A DNA stretch of 31,205 nt from a virus. The stretch spans positions 1-31,205 of IMG/VR virus record IMGVR_UViG_3300030943_000122; one strand, 5' to 3'. Numbering within the stretch: the first letter of the stretch is position 1; each line of letters starts with the position of its first letter. The position numbers were made by a program, and so were the translations under genes. The notes under the pieces were generated by a model, which searched no databases, had not been told where the DNA came from, and saw only the letters and a list, made by a program, of their open reading frames with translations. Below are positions 22,000 to 29,085 of this stretch, in pieces.

Positions 22000-22557
22000 T
22001 TAATTTAGTTTAAAAATTCCTAGTTTATAAAGAGCTAAAACAATATCTGCTTCGTGGAATGCATCATCTGCTCCACGGTGAAGCTCTACATATTCAATCT
22101 CAGGATAAAAGTGTTTCCAAGCTTCTTCTACTTTGGGCCATTTATAGCTATCATATCCGTTTCGGTTTGGTAGCTTGCAAACATCCGTTGATAAAATCAT
22201 CGGGCACGGCAATTCTTTTGGAAAGTTTATACCTCTGCTTTTTAGAAAATCAAAGTCAAAACTTTTATTAAACGCTGTAGCTCCGTTTGGATAGCTATTT
22301 ATAATCTCCTTAATTTCGGGGATTTTGTTTTTTAGCTCTTCCGAGTTTCGGATGTTTTCGACAGTCAAATATCCATTTACCACTATCCAACTTTTTTCAA
22401 CTTCTGCAAGCGTTATCGGTCTTTCGTGAACCAATGAATCAAATAATATTTTCTTTTCACCGGTTTCAAGATTTAGAGAAATTATACCAACTTCTACTAT
22501 TTTCCCGCCCTGATTTAAAAACCCTGTAGTTTCAATATCAATAATAAGAATTTCCAT
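22000..22557 (-). CDS. DnaQ-like 3'-5' exonuclease
   Basis: This 185-aa protein has all three DEDDh exonuclease motifs: IIDIETTG at residues 4-11, FNKSFDFDFLKSRG near 105, and HRGADDAFHEADI near 160-172. Free-standing relatives of the polymerase III epsilon subunit trim DNA or RNA 3' ends. It is 2 bases from the MBL-fold gene in the recombination operon, so it may act on recombination intermediates. Confidence 0.85.
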   Translation of the reverse strand: MEILIIDIETTGFLNQGGKIVEVGIISLNLETGEKKILFDSLVHERPITLAEVEKSWIVVNGYLTVENIRNSEELKNKIPEIKEIINSYPNGATAFNKSFDFDFLKSRGINFPKELPCPMILSTDVCKLPNRNGYDSYKWPKVEEAWKHFYPEIEYVELHRGADDAFHEADIVLALYKLGIFKLN

Positions 22558-22559
22558 GA

Positions 22560-23282
22560 TTAATAAATTTGATTGTGCAATTCTAATTCTAAATCTTTTC
22601 GGGCAATTACTATCGGTTTACCTGTAGCTTTTGCGATTGTGTCAAACATTAATTTAGGATCGCTGTTTTGACTTGAAAGGTGAAGTAACACAATATTGTA
22701 AACCTCACTCAAATCCTGCTGTAGCAATACCTTTTTTGTTGTTTGTAGCTCCATGTGTGAAAGTTGGACCCTATCTCTTACTGACCAATGCAACCCTCTT
22801 TTTACACTTTCGGCTAATGCTTCATCTGAATAATTACATTCCAAAAGAATGTGCTTGATATTCTTAAAACTATAATCACAAAGGAAACTATCAGTCAAAA
22901 ACATTATATTTCCTGTTTTTTTATGGTTGATAAAATATCCAACGCATGGAATATCGTGGTGTGCTTGAAATGGTAGTACTTTAAAATTTCCACACATAAA
23001 CCCTTTTCCTGCTTCAATTTCCTTTGTCCACTTTAGACCTCTAGTTTCAATAACATGTTTATTAGCATATACTTGAAAAACATTTTCAAAATCTTTCGCA
23101 TATTTAGCATGATCTCCGTGTGCGTGGGTTATAAGTACCGCACTTACTTTCCCTACATCAAACCCAAGAACTTGTTTGACTTTCGCCAAACTCATTCCCG
23201 CTTCTAAAATAATTGCTTCTTCTTCGTCTTGAATAACATAACAATTACCTGAACTCCCTGAATTTATAACAGTTAAACGCAT
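22560..23282 (-). CDS. Metallo-beta-lactamase-fold hydrolase
   Basis: This 240-aa protein has the MBL signature ITHAHGDHAKYAKD (HxHxDH at residues 53-58), a later His in QAHHDIPCVG, and LTDSFLCDYSF with a further metal-binding Asp. The family contains phosphodiesterases and nucleases of the YycJ/WalJ type. Next to RecT and an SbcC-like ATPase, it is a candidate for the nuclease that makes single strands. Its start overlaps the end of the endonuclease-like gene by 10 bases. Confidence 0.85.
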   Translation of the reverse strand: MRLTVINSGSSGNCYVIQDEEEAIILEAGMSLAKVKQVLGFDVGKVSAVLITHAHGDHAKYAKDFENVFQVYANKHVIETRGLKWTKEIEAGKGFMCGNFKVLPFQAHHDIPCVGYFINHKKTGNIMFLTDSFLCDYSFKNIKHILLECNYSDEALAESVKRGLHWSVRDRVQLSHMELQTTKKVLLQQDLSEVYNIVLLHLSSQNSDPKLMFDTIAKATGKPIVIARKDLELELHNQIY

Positions 23283-23782
23283 GTACCTTTTTTCCTCCTA
23301 TTCTTTTGTTGTTCTTGAATTGTTATCCATCTGCAATTTGATGGTTCGTAATTTCCAATAGACTCAATTCTATCAATTGTAAGTGTATCGGAATACCCGT
23401 TTTTTAAGGCCCATTCTTTAAATACAATAAAGTCATCCCATTCAGGAGCTGTAGTTACTCCCTGTCCACCATAATATTTATATGTCTTTCGGTTCTTGCA
23501 ATTACATCTATTGCGCATTCCTGACCAAATCTCATACAATCTTGATTTATGACTTTCTCCATGTTTCAATCTATTAAGGTGTTTAGTTTCAATATCCAAA
23601 CATCCACAACTTTTCGTACTACCTGTCTTTAACGCATCTTTAATTACTTCCTTTTCATTTCCGCAATCACAAATGCAAAGCCAAATAGATGAACTATTTT
23701 TATTTACACCAATCCATTTTAGAGCAACTAATCTTCCAAACCGTTGCCCTGAAATGTCTTTCATTTTTCTGCTTTTCCGCAT
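23273..23782 (-). CDS. Mobile HNH-type endonuclease-like protein with CxCxC zinc motif
   Basis: This 169-aa protein has the common phage pattern ISGQRFGRLVALKWIG, then WLCICDCGNEKEV and KSCGCLD, a zinc-binding module. It ends with YYGGQGVTTAPEWDDFIVFK and TIDRIESIGNYEPSNCRW. The last segment is an HNH-like core seen in homing-type phage proteins. It stands alone between RecT and the MBL gene, typical of a recent mobile insertion in a conserved operon. Confidence 0.7.
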   Translation of the reverse strand: MRKSRKMKDISGQRFGRLVALKWIGVNKNSSSIWLCICDCGNEKEVIKDALKTGSTKSCGCLDIETKHLNRLKHGESHKSRLYEIWSGMRNRCNCKNRKTYKYYGGQGVTTAPEWDDFIVFKEWALKNGYSDTLTIDRIESIGNYEPSNCRWITIQEQQKNRRKKGTCV

Positions 23783-23787
23783 CTCAA

Positions 23788-24708
23788 TTATTTGTAAGGG
23801 TCTTCTTCTTCAACAGGTGGTACAACTTCTTTGGGTGCTGCTCCGACCGTTCCGTCTTTTATCTCTGAGAAGTCGGCATCTTCAATGTCGAGTAATGTTG
23901 GGTTCACATCGGCAACCGCTCCATCTCTTGTGTCCTCAGCATCTTCGTTGTCCTTTGAAATGGCATCAATCATTTCAATTGATAGATAACCGTATTTAGA
24001 AATTACATTTCTCAAACATGTTTTTAATGCCATGCTTTCAAAATCTCCAAGCCATCCAACGGCTCCTGTATTTTGTTCGATATTACCCAAAGCCATTAAT
24101 GTTTGGACGGTAACTTCTTTTTTAGCTCTAAGCCCAGGGGAATAGCGTTTCGCATGTTTCGCCATGTTTTCAAGCTTAACATAGATAGTTTTACTAAACC
24201 CATTAATTAACTCTATATAAGCGAAATATCCGACTACTTTATCAGATGTTTTTTGGCCTTCCAAATTTATTTCTCCTGATAATTTATTTTCTCTTTGAAG
24301 TTCCCCTTCATAGACAACATCAGCATTAATAAACCTATATTGACCTGTACGCATTGCTAATTGAATGTACCCTTTATATCCAAGTACGAATGTTGGGGTA
24401 GGGTGCTTTTCCCAAACTCCTGTAGCTTGATTTTTTACGCTATTGTTGAAAACAATAATGTAAGCAAACCCTAAAGCCTTATTGATTGGCAATTTCATAA
24501 CTGCTGCTTTCAAAGCTTCCATTACAACCGATTTAGGCGTACAACTTTGAAGCTGTGTATCTCCACCGTATAAATCAATCATTGATGCAACAAAACTGTT
24601 ACTGTTCGCACCTAAAGCGTTTTTGAACTGTTCTTGTACACTGTCCGCAGACATCATTTGTTTTAATACGTCCACTCTTGTGAGTGCGACTGATTTTTGC
24701 TCTTCCAT
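23788..24708 (-). CDS. recT: RecT-family single-strand annealing protein
   Basis: This 306-aa protein has the RecT core: NKALGFAYIIVFNNS, YKGYIQLAMRTGQYRFINAD and VVYEGEL. An acidic C-terminus rich in Asp and Glu follows. It coats single strands and anneals homologous DNA in phage recombination. It is the first gene after operator-promoter O6 and has a leader of about 35 bases. Confidence 0.9.
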   Translation of the reverse strand: MEEQKSVALTRVDVLKQMMSADSVQEQFKNALGANSNSFVASMIDLYGGDTQLQSCTPKSVVMEALKAAVMKLPINKALGFAYIIVFNNSVKNQATGVWEKHPTPTFVLGYKGYIQLAMRTGQYRFINADVVYEGELQRENKLSGEINLEGQKTSDKVVGYFAYIELINGFSKTIYVKLENMAKHAKRYSPGLRAKKEVTVQTLMALGNIEQNTGAVGWLGDFESMALKTCLRNVISKYGYLSIEMIDAISKDNEDAEDTRDGAVADVNPTLLDIEDADFSEIKDGTVGAAPKEVVPPVEEEDPYK

Positions 24709-24744
24709 TTTTATTGAATTAAATTGTTCTTTTTATTTGCTCTA

Positions 24745-24785
24745 TAAAGATACTAATAAGTGATTGTAATACAATCACTTATTAG
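24745..24785 (-). promoter_or_regulatory. Operator-promoter O6 for the recombination operon
   Basis: A palindrome at 24753-24785 has perfect 14-bp arms (CTAATAAGTGATTG) around TAATA. The -33 TTG is at 24774-24772, then 19 bases, then the -7 TATCTTTA at 24752-24745. The site begins 20 bases after the SbcC-like stop at 24805. It is the best-formed copy of the seven. Confidence 0.88.
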
Positions 24786-24804
24786 ATAAATAATAGTTAA
24801 TAAA

Positions 24805-26811
24805 CTATAACTTATTTACTCTTGCTTTTTCTGCAGCTTCTTCTTCAGCCTTTATTTGAGCTAATAGAACGGTCCTTTCAGTAAGTATTTTTGCTCTTAT
24901 GTCAACCACTAAATTGATAATCTGAGTTTCCATTTCAGGAATCCACGAAACGCTCTCACGGTTATCGACCCAAATAGGTGCAAATGTATTTGAATGCTTA
25001 GATATAGTGTTGATTATGTCAAACCCTGCTCCAACCTGCATCGCATTGTTCAGAACTGAATAGGGAACACCATCAACCATACATTCAAAAGTTGGGACAA
25101 TGGTTCCGTCAACTTGCTGATTGAATAGTTTGAACTTAGTAAACTCAAACATCTCGTTGATTCTAGTCTGATACTCAGTACTTTTTGAAAATTCAAAAGA
25201 TTTCAGAGCAAACTCTTTCTTTTCCAATATCGACAACTCTTTGTTTAGAGACTTGAATTGTTTCTCTAATTGGTCAATTCGGGTATTGGTCCTTTCGAAC
25301 TCGTCTTTCAATGCAAGTTTCTTTTTTAATTCATCAATTACCAATTGAAGAGCATTTTTTTCTTCAATGATAGAAACTGTTGAGTTTCCACCTGCTCCGG
25401 CTGTTTCAGTCAACAAACCCTTTTGAATTACAATTGCTCTTTCATTATCAACAACTAAAGAGGGTTTTACAACCGTTGAGTTTTTAAGCTCCTCAATTTG
25501 CTCTTTCAATACTTGAATACTTGACCCTTGAAACGATTCTGCTTTTATTGGTTCGCTGATAGCCAAAATAGCTGCTTCGATTTCGGCTATTTTTACATTT
25601 ACGGCTTTCCCTTTTTTCTTGTTACCTTCGACTTTTAAGGCCTTTGCTACATTAAAATTATTGGTGAGTAATGTTTGCTTCGCTTCTATATCGTCCATTT
25701 CCAAGGCTCTTTTGCAAGCGGGACACTCAAACGCTCCTGCGACAAATACTAATTGCTCAGCGTTGACCGTAACCCACTCCTTGCGTAATTCAGCAAGCTC
25801 AGACTGTTTCTCAACCTTTTGTTTTTCGAGTGCTGCAACTTTTTCTTTGCGGGTGGCTTCGGCTGTTACTGCTGTTTTGCTTTTATTCTCAATCTCAACA
25901 ATTTTTGCTTCGAGCGTTGCAATTGACTGAGTTTTTTTTGCAGTTTCTAAATTCAACAGCCTTTGGTTTTCAAGTTCCAGGTTATTGATTCCTTGTTGAA
26001 TTTCGAGCCGTTTATTATTCTCATTTTCGGATCGTGTTGCAACATCTCCCAATGAGCCTTCAATGACAGTCATTTTAGCTTCTTCGAATAATAAATCTGC
26101 TGTCAGCAGATCATAGTCAGGAACTACAACAATTTTTCTTTTTAGTTCATCTATCCTTTCGGGAATACCTATTAAATCGTCCTTTATAGGTGCTTTTTTT
26201 GCAGCTAATACCTTTTTGTACGCTTCAAATGTTACTCCTGTTGTGTCCAAAAGAACCTGTTTGAATGACTCATTATCTCCGGCAATATCAGCATCGGTGA
26301 TACCGCCTACCATTTCGTACAATAACCGTCTTTGCTCGTCTTTACTGAGGTTTGGAAAATAAGCAGGGTTGGTAATTGATTTGAAAACCGTTTCATTACA
26401 CCACTCAGCAACTTTGCGGTCATATTCTCCTTTGCTTACTTTTACGTTATTGACATGATAACGAGTTTCGTTGTCTTTGAAAATTTCAAACTCTTCACCT
26501 CGTGGCTTAACCCAATTCTCTGCATAAACTCTTCTGAGGATAGTTTCTTTTCCGTCAATAGAAAGTATTGCTTCAACCTCACATTCTGCTTTGTCGGCTG
26601 TTTTACCTGCCTTGTCGAATGTCTTTAGTTGATTGTCTTGTTTCCCTTGATGGTCTTTACCGAACATTGACCAAATGAATGCATCGAACAAAGTTGTTTT
26701 CCCTGTTCCATTAGCTCCGTGAATGAATGTTTCGTTTTCAGTAAATACAAAGCTTTCGCTGTGTACCCCTCTAAAATTCCGTAATGTTAGTTTTTTTAAT
26801 GCTATTTTCAT
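24805..26811 (-). CDS. SbcC/Rad50-like AAA ATPase
   Basis: This 668-aa protein has a Walker A at residues 32-40 (GANGTGKTT), long coiled coils from about 260 to 560, and a zinc-hook-like CPAC at 363-366 (FECPACKRAL). The C-terminal ATPase half has MQVGAGFDIINTI in place of the usual LSGGQ signature and APIWVDNRES as a Walker B variant. This variant occurs in other phage recombination ATPases. No SbcD nuclease partner is adjacent, but the MBL-fold hydrolase and exonuclease are in the neighbouring operon. It likely processes DNA ends for RecT. Confidence 0.85.
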   Translation of the reverse strand: MKIALKKLTLRNFRGVHSESFVFTENETFIHGANGTGKTTLFDAFIWSMFGKDHQGKQDNQLKTFDKAGKTADKAECEVEAILSIDGKETILRRVYAENWVKPRGEEFEIFKDNETRYHVNNVKVSKGEYDRKVAEWCNETVFKSITNPAYFPNLSKDEQRRLLYEMVGGITDADIAGDNESFKQVLLDTTGVTFEAYKKVLAAKKAPIKDDLIGIPERIDELKRKIVVVPDYDLLTADLLFEEAKMTVIEGSLGDVATRSENENNKRLEIQQGINNLELENQRLLNLETAKKTQSIATLEAKIVEIENKSKTAVTAEATRKEKVAALEKQKVEKQSELAELRKEWVTVNAEQLVFVAGAFECPACKRALEMDDIEAKQTLLTNNFNVAKALKVEGNKKKGKAVNVKIAEIEAAILAISEPIKAESFQGSSIQVLKEQIEELKNSTVVKPSLVVDNERAIVIQKGLLTETAGAGGNSTVSIIEEKNALQLVIDELKKKLALKDEFERTNTRIDQLEKQFKSLNKELSILEKKEFALKSFEFSKSTEYQTRINEMFEFTKFKLFNQQVDGTIVPTFECMVDGVPYSVLNNAMQVGAGFDIINTISKHSNTFAPIWVDNRESVSWIPEMETQIINLVVDIRAKILTERTVLLAQIKAEEEAAEKARVNKL

Positions 26812-26823
26812 ATTGTCCTTATT

Positions 26824-26835
26824 GCGCCTTTCGGC
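26824..26835 (-). repeat. GNRA-type mini-hairpin, copy B
   Basis: On the minus strand GCCGAAAGGCGC (GCC-GAAA-GGC) precedes AATAAGGACAAT and the ATG at 26811. It matches copy A at 21393-21404 in stem and following bases. Translation control or mRNA processing is possible, as is a chance match. Confidence 0.35.
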
Positions 26836-26838
26836 TGA

Positions 26839-27099
26839 TTAGAATACTTGATTTAAAACCTTGTCACATTCACTTTTTCTGAATCTAACAATACCGCCCT
26901 TTTTCTCGAACTTGATATATTTATCCTTTCGCCACCTGTAAAGAGTAGTAACACTCACTTTCAAATAAGCCTGAGCTTCTTTTGAATTAAGGTAAGAATC
27001 TTCTACAATCTCCTTAACCTCTGTTGGAGCTGCCGAATTTTGCAACTCCAAAAACTCTCCGACGGTCAACTGCCAAAGAGGTTTATTTGAATCAATCAT
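26839..27099 (-). CDS. Excisionase-like helix-turn-helix protein
   Basis: I place the start at the ATG at 27099 (MIDSNKPLWQL, 86 aa), which overlaps the previous stop as ATGATTGA. The C-terminal half is a MerR/HTH_17-type domain: YLNSKEAQAYLKVSVTTLYR, then WRKDKYIKFEKKGGIVRFRK. This domain occurs in excisionases and small regulators. Here it is upstream of recombination genes in the early operon, so it may be Xis or a transcription factor. Confidence 0.7.
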   Translation of the reverse strand: MIDSNKPLWQLTVGEFLELQNSAAPTEVKEIVEDSYLNSKEAQAYLKVSVTTLYRWRKDKYIKFEKKGGIVRFRKSECDKVLNQVF

Positions 27100-27340
27100 T
27101 ATGAAATTTATTAAGATCGTTTGCATTTGCTTCTACGGTCAATAACAGCTTTTCATATTGAGCTAAACTAAAATCATCATTTTTAAAACTAAGTAACTCA
27201 ATTTGAATTTCACCCTTCATGGTTCTGATTGTCTTCTCTTTCCAATCTACTACAACCGTGAACGGTTTAATTGTGTGCGACATCGTTTGTTTAGCGGTGT
27301 CATGTGATGTTTCGTAATTAAATACTGTGTCCTTTTCCAT
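27092..27340 (-). CDS. Small hypothetical early protein (82 aa)
   Basis: This 82-aa protein has a beta-rich middle (FTVVVDWKEKTIRTMKGEIQ) and a helical C-terminus. I recognise no domain. It overlaps the LuxR-type regulator stop by one base. Confidence 0.6.
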   Translation of the reverse strand: MEKDTVFNYETSHDTAKQTMSHTIKPFTVVVDWKEKTIRTMKGEIQIELLSFKNDDFSLAQYEKLLLTVEANANDLNKFHND

Positions 27341-27891
27341 TATTTGAATAGTTTATTTTTGTGAGCGAAATCCTGAAATTCAATCAAAGAATGCAATCCC
27401 AATTTTTGAAGTGAATTTCTTCTATGATTCCTTACTGTATGAATTGAAAGAAATAAATCATCTGCGATTGATTCTGTTTTATGTCCGTTAAAAAACTTCT
27501 CCATTACTATCAGCTCCTTATCCGAAAGAGTACTATTAAACTTCGGTTGACAGATTATTTTATACCATTTGCACTCTGCAATAATAGGACAGTCAACTAA
27601 CTCGAAATTTGTATTTCCATCACCGTCAATGTCCGGCTTACTGTCATTTTTTCCGAAGCAACAGTTTATTATTCTTCGAGCTCTTAAAAAATCGTAATAA
27701 GCTTTGTTATTAGAACTCTTTTTGTACTCTTCACTAACAGCTTCATATTGCTCAGGATAAAACGTTTTGCTGTATTCAAGCCTTTCCTCAATAATCGAAG
27801 TATCTTTTTGCGATAACTCTTTTATAATTGGCTCACCTATTTCTCGGTACATCGCTTCTCCCGATGTTGGGTCTGTATGGAACTCTGTCAT
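27340..27891 (-). CDS. LuxR-type HTH transcriptional regulator with Cys-rich middle
   Basis: This is a 183-aa protein. The C-terminal 65 residues are a LuxR-type HTH: LSDKELIVMEKFFNGHKTES, IADDLFLSIHTVRNHRRN, then SLQKLGLHSLIEFQDFA. The N-terminal half has FLRARRIINCCFGKND, DCPIIAECKWYKIICQPKF and a DGDGN turn, so several Cys may bind zinc. This combination is known from Bacteroidetes phages and mobile elements. There is no receiver domain. As the second early gene it is a good candidate for an activator of later phage promoters. Confidence 0.75.
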   Translation of the reverse strand: MTEFHTDPTSGEAMYREIGEPIIKELSQKDTSIIEERLEYSKTFYPEQYEAVSEEYKKSSNNKAYYDFLRARRIINCCFGKNDSKPDIDGDGNTNFELVDCPIIAECKWYKIICQPKFNSTLSDKELIVMEKFFNGHKTESIADDLFLSIHTVRNHRRNSLQKLGLHSLIEFQDFAHKNKLFK

Positions 27892-28124
27892 TTGAATAGA
27901 TTTTCAACTTGAATACCTGTTAGCTCAGCTAACGTTTCTAAATCTTTAGGGTCTGATGGCTTAGTTTTACCCGTAACCCATAATCTTACTGTAGCGATAT
28001 TCTTTCCTGTCTTTTCTGCAACTCGTTCTACAAAATCAGTTTTTGGAGCTACAGCCCTAGGAAGTTTTGAATAATATCCTGTCAGATTGATAACCGACTG
28101 ACATTCGGATGTCATATTTTCCAT
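27888..28124 (-). CDS. Cro-like helix-turn-helix regulator
   Basis: This 78-aa protein has a small HTH: FVERVAEKTGKNIATVRLWV, then TGKTKPSDPKDLETLAELTG. It is the first gene of the leftward early operon, divergent from the XRE repressor gene, the classical position of a Cro protein. Its ATG is 12 bases from operator O7. It overlaps the LuxR-type gene by 4 bases. Confidence 0.7.
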   Translation of the reverse strand: MENMTSECQSVINLTGYYSKLPRAVAPKTDFVERVAEKTGKNIATVRLWVTGKTKPSDPKDLETLAELTGIQVENLFK

Positions 28125-28136
28125 TTTATTTGGTTT

Positions 28137-28171
28137 ATTGTTTGTATTTCAATCACTAACTATTATCTTTG
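28137..28171 (+). promoter_or_regulatory. Operator-promoter O7 for the repressor operon
   Basis: The plus strand has TTTG at 28141-28144, a 19-base spacer and TATCTTTG at 28164-28171, a complete Bacteroidetes promoter for the repressor operon. The operator core is 28137-28157 with an intact CAATCACT arm and a diverged ATTGTTTG arm. The geometry matches the minus-strand sites, so the same protein could bind. It also lies just upstream of the Cro-like ATG at 28124, so binding may affect both directions. Confidence 0.8.
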
Positions 28172-28196
28172 TGCTTAATAGTTTTGTACTATGGTG

Positions 28197-28204
28197 TAAA
28201 AGTA
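28197..28204 (-). promoter_or_regulatory. Weak -7 element for the leftward early operon
   Basis: TACTTTTA on the minus strand fits TAnnTTTA, but no TTG lies 18-22 bases upstream. The tandem repeats at 28215-28247 occupy that region. This promoter may need an activator, or be the target of repressor binding. It would transcribe the Cro-like, LuxR-type, Xis-like and SbcC-like genes. Confidence 0.4.
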
Positions 28205-28214
28205 GCTGATTTAG

Positions 28215-28247
28215 TTGATATATCATTGATATATCAATGATATTTAA
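28215..28247. repeat. Three tandem 11-bp operator-like repeats
   Basis: TTGATATATCA occurs at 28215-28225 and again at 28226-28236, followed by ATGATATTTAA at 28237-28247. Each full copy contains the 10-bp palindrome TGATATATCA. The whole has a 24-bp perfect palindrome at 28220-28243. The 11-base period places copies on one face of the helix. Location between divergent regulator genes makes this a likely immunity operator, distinct in sequence from the O1-O7 family. Confidence 0.75.
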
Positions 28248-28296
28248 GTATAATTAACTGTATAATTTGTTTTGCTTATAATTAATTGACTATTAT

Positions 28297-28635
28297 ATGT
28301 TTAACCTCCAAAAATTAAGAATTGAAAAGGGGCTAACTCAAAAAGATGCCGCAATTTTACTTGGTTGCAAACAACCAAATATCTCCGCTATAGAGAATAG
28401 TGGGAAAAATCCAACACCTGAACAGGTTGAAATTCTAATATCTAAATATGGTGAAGGCTACGTAATGTCTCTATACGACAATTTGAGAGAGGAATTAGAC
28501 ATTAAGTCACAAAACGAGTTGAATTTAGAGTCGGCGTTTCAAATAATGAAAAAACAAGCGGAAAGCCTAAATAAGAAGGACGAGCAAATTGACAGACTTA
28601 TATCTCTTCTTGAAAATCAATTAAATAAACAATAG
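28297..28635 (+). CDS. XRE-family repressor
   Basis: This 112-aa protein has an N-terminal HTH of the XRE/CI type (LRIEKGLTQKDAAILLGCKQ, then PNISAIENSGKNPTPEQVEI) and a C-terminal coiled coil (QAESLNKKDEQIDRLISLLE) that should mediate dimerisation. It lacks the S24 self-cleavage domain found in lambda CI. It heads the plus-strand lysogeny operon downstream of O7, and its gene is preceded by the tandem repeats. Size and layout fit repressors controlled by a separate peptidase such as ImmA. Confidence 0.85.
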   Translation: MFNLQKLRIEKGLTQKDAAILLGCKQPNISAIENSGKNPTPEQVEILISKYGEGYVMSLYDNLREELDIKSQNELNLESAFQIMKKQAESLNKKDEQIDRLISLLENQLNKQ

Positions 28636-28636
28636 T

Positions 28637-29077
28637 GTGAAAAAATCAATCTTCTTTATTTCAATTTTATTTATTTTCGTGTGTTGTGGAGTCTCAACAA
28701 AAGATAAGATGTACATGAATACTATTTTTGCAAATAGGATTCAAGAAATGTACTTTTCAGAAAACATCTCTGCATTATCAATAAAAACAGAGATTAAAAA
28801 AATTATCAAGTCAAAAAACGGAAATAACAAAACAGAGTATTACGACACTTATCAATGCTCTTTTGAGGATGGTGATTCTAATATCTCAATTTGGGGGCAG
28901 GTGCGATTCAACGAGAATTTCGATATTGTGAAAATGCCGGATAGCTTCGGAAAAAATAAATATGATATTTCCGTTTCTATAATAACAATAAACGGAATCC
29001 CTGTAACATCTAATAAAGTGAACAAAAATAAATACGTTCTTGATAAATTTTCAAATAGAAACAACTTTTCAAAATAG
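28637..29077 (+). CDS. Small lipoprotein in the lysogeny operon
   Basis: This gene starts with GTG at 28637, one base after the repressor stop (146 aa). The protein has a basic start and hydrophobic stretch MKKSIFFISILFIFVCCGVS, a signal peptide with a plausible lipobox before Cys16 or Cys17. The remainder is polar with a beta-rich C-terminal region (KYDISVSIITINGIPVTSN). Expression with the repressor means the lysogen makes it. Surface exclusion of other phages or altered fitness are the usual roles of such genes. No known exclusion protein is recognised. Confidence 0.65.
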   Translation: MKKSIFFISILFIFVCCGVSTKDKMYMNTIFANRIQEMYFSENISALSIKTEIKKIIKSKNGNNKTEYYDTYQCSFEDGDSNISIWGQVRFNENFDIVKMPDSFGKNKYDISVSIITINGIPVTSNKVNKNKYVLDKFSNRNNFSK

Positions 29078-29085
29078 CCAAATAT

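Noticed and set aside
1436-24785. Repeated GTGATTG...CAATCAC sequences as a CRISPR or transposon repeat family
   Set aside because: Spacing is kilobases and irregular, there are no spacers of constant size, and each copy fits a promoter. They are better explained as operators.
24805-26811. The SbcC-like ATPase as a stand-alone defence ATPase
   Set aside because: Its neighbours are phage recombination genes, and the non-standard signature and Walker B are typical of phage recombination ATPases.
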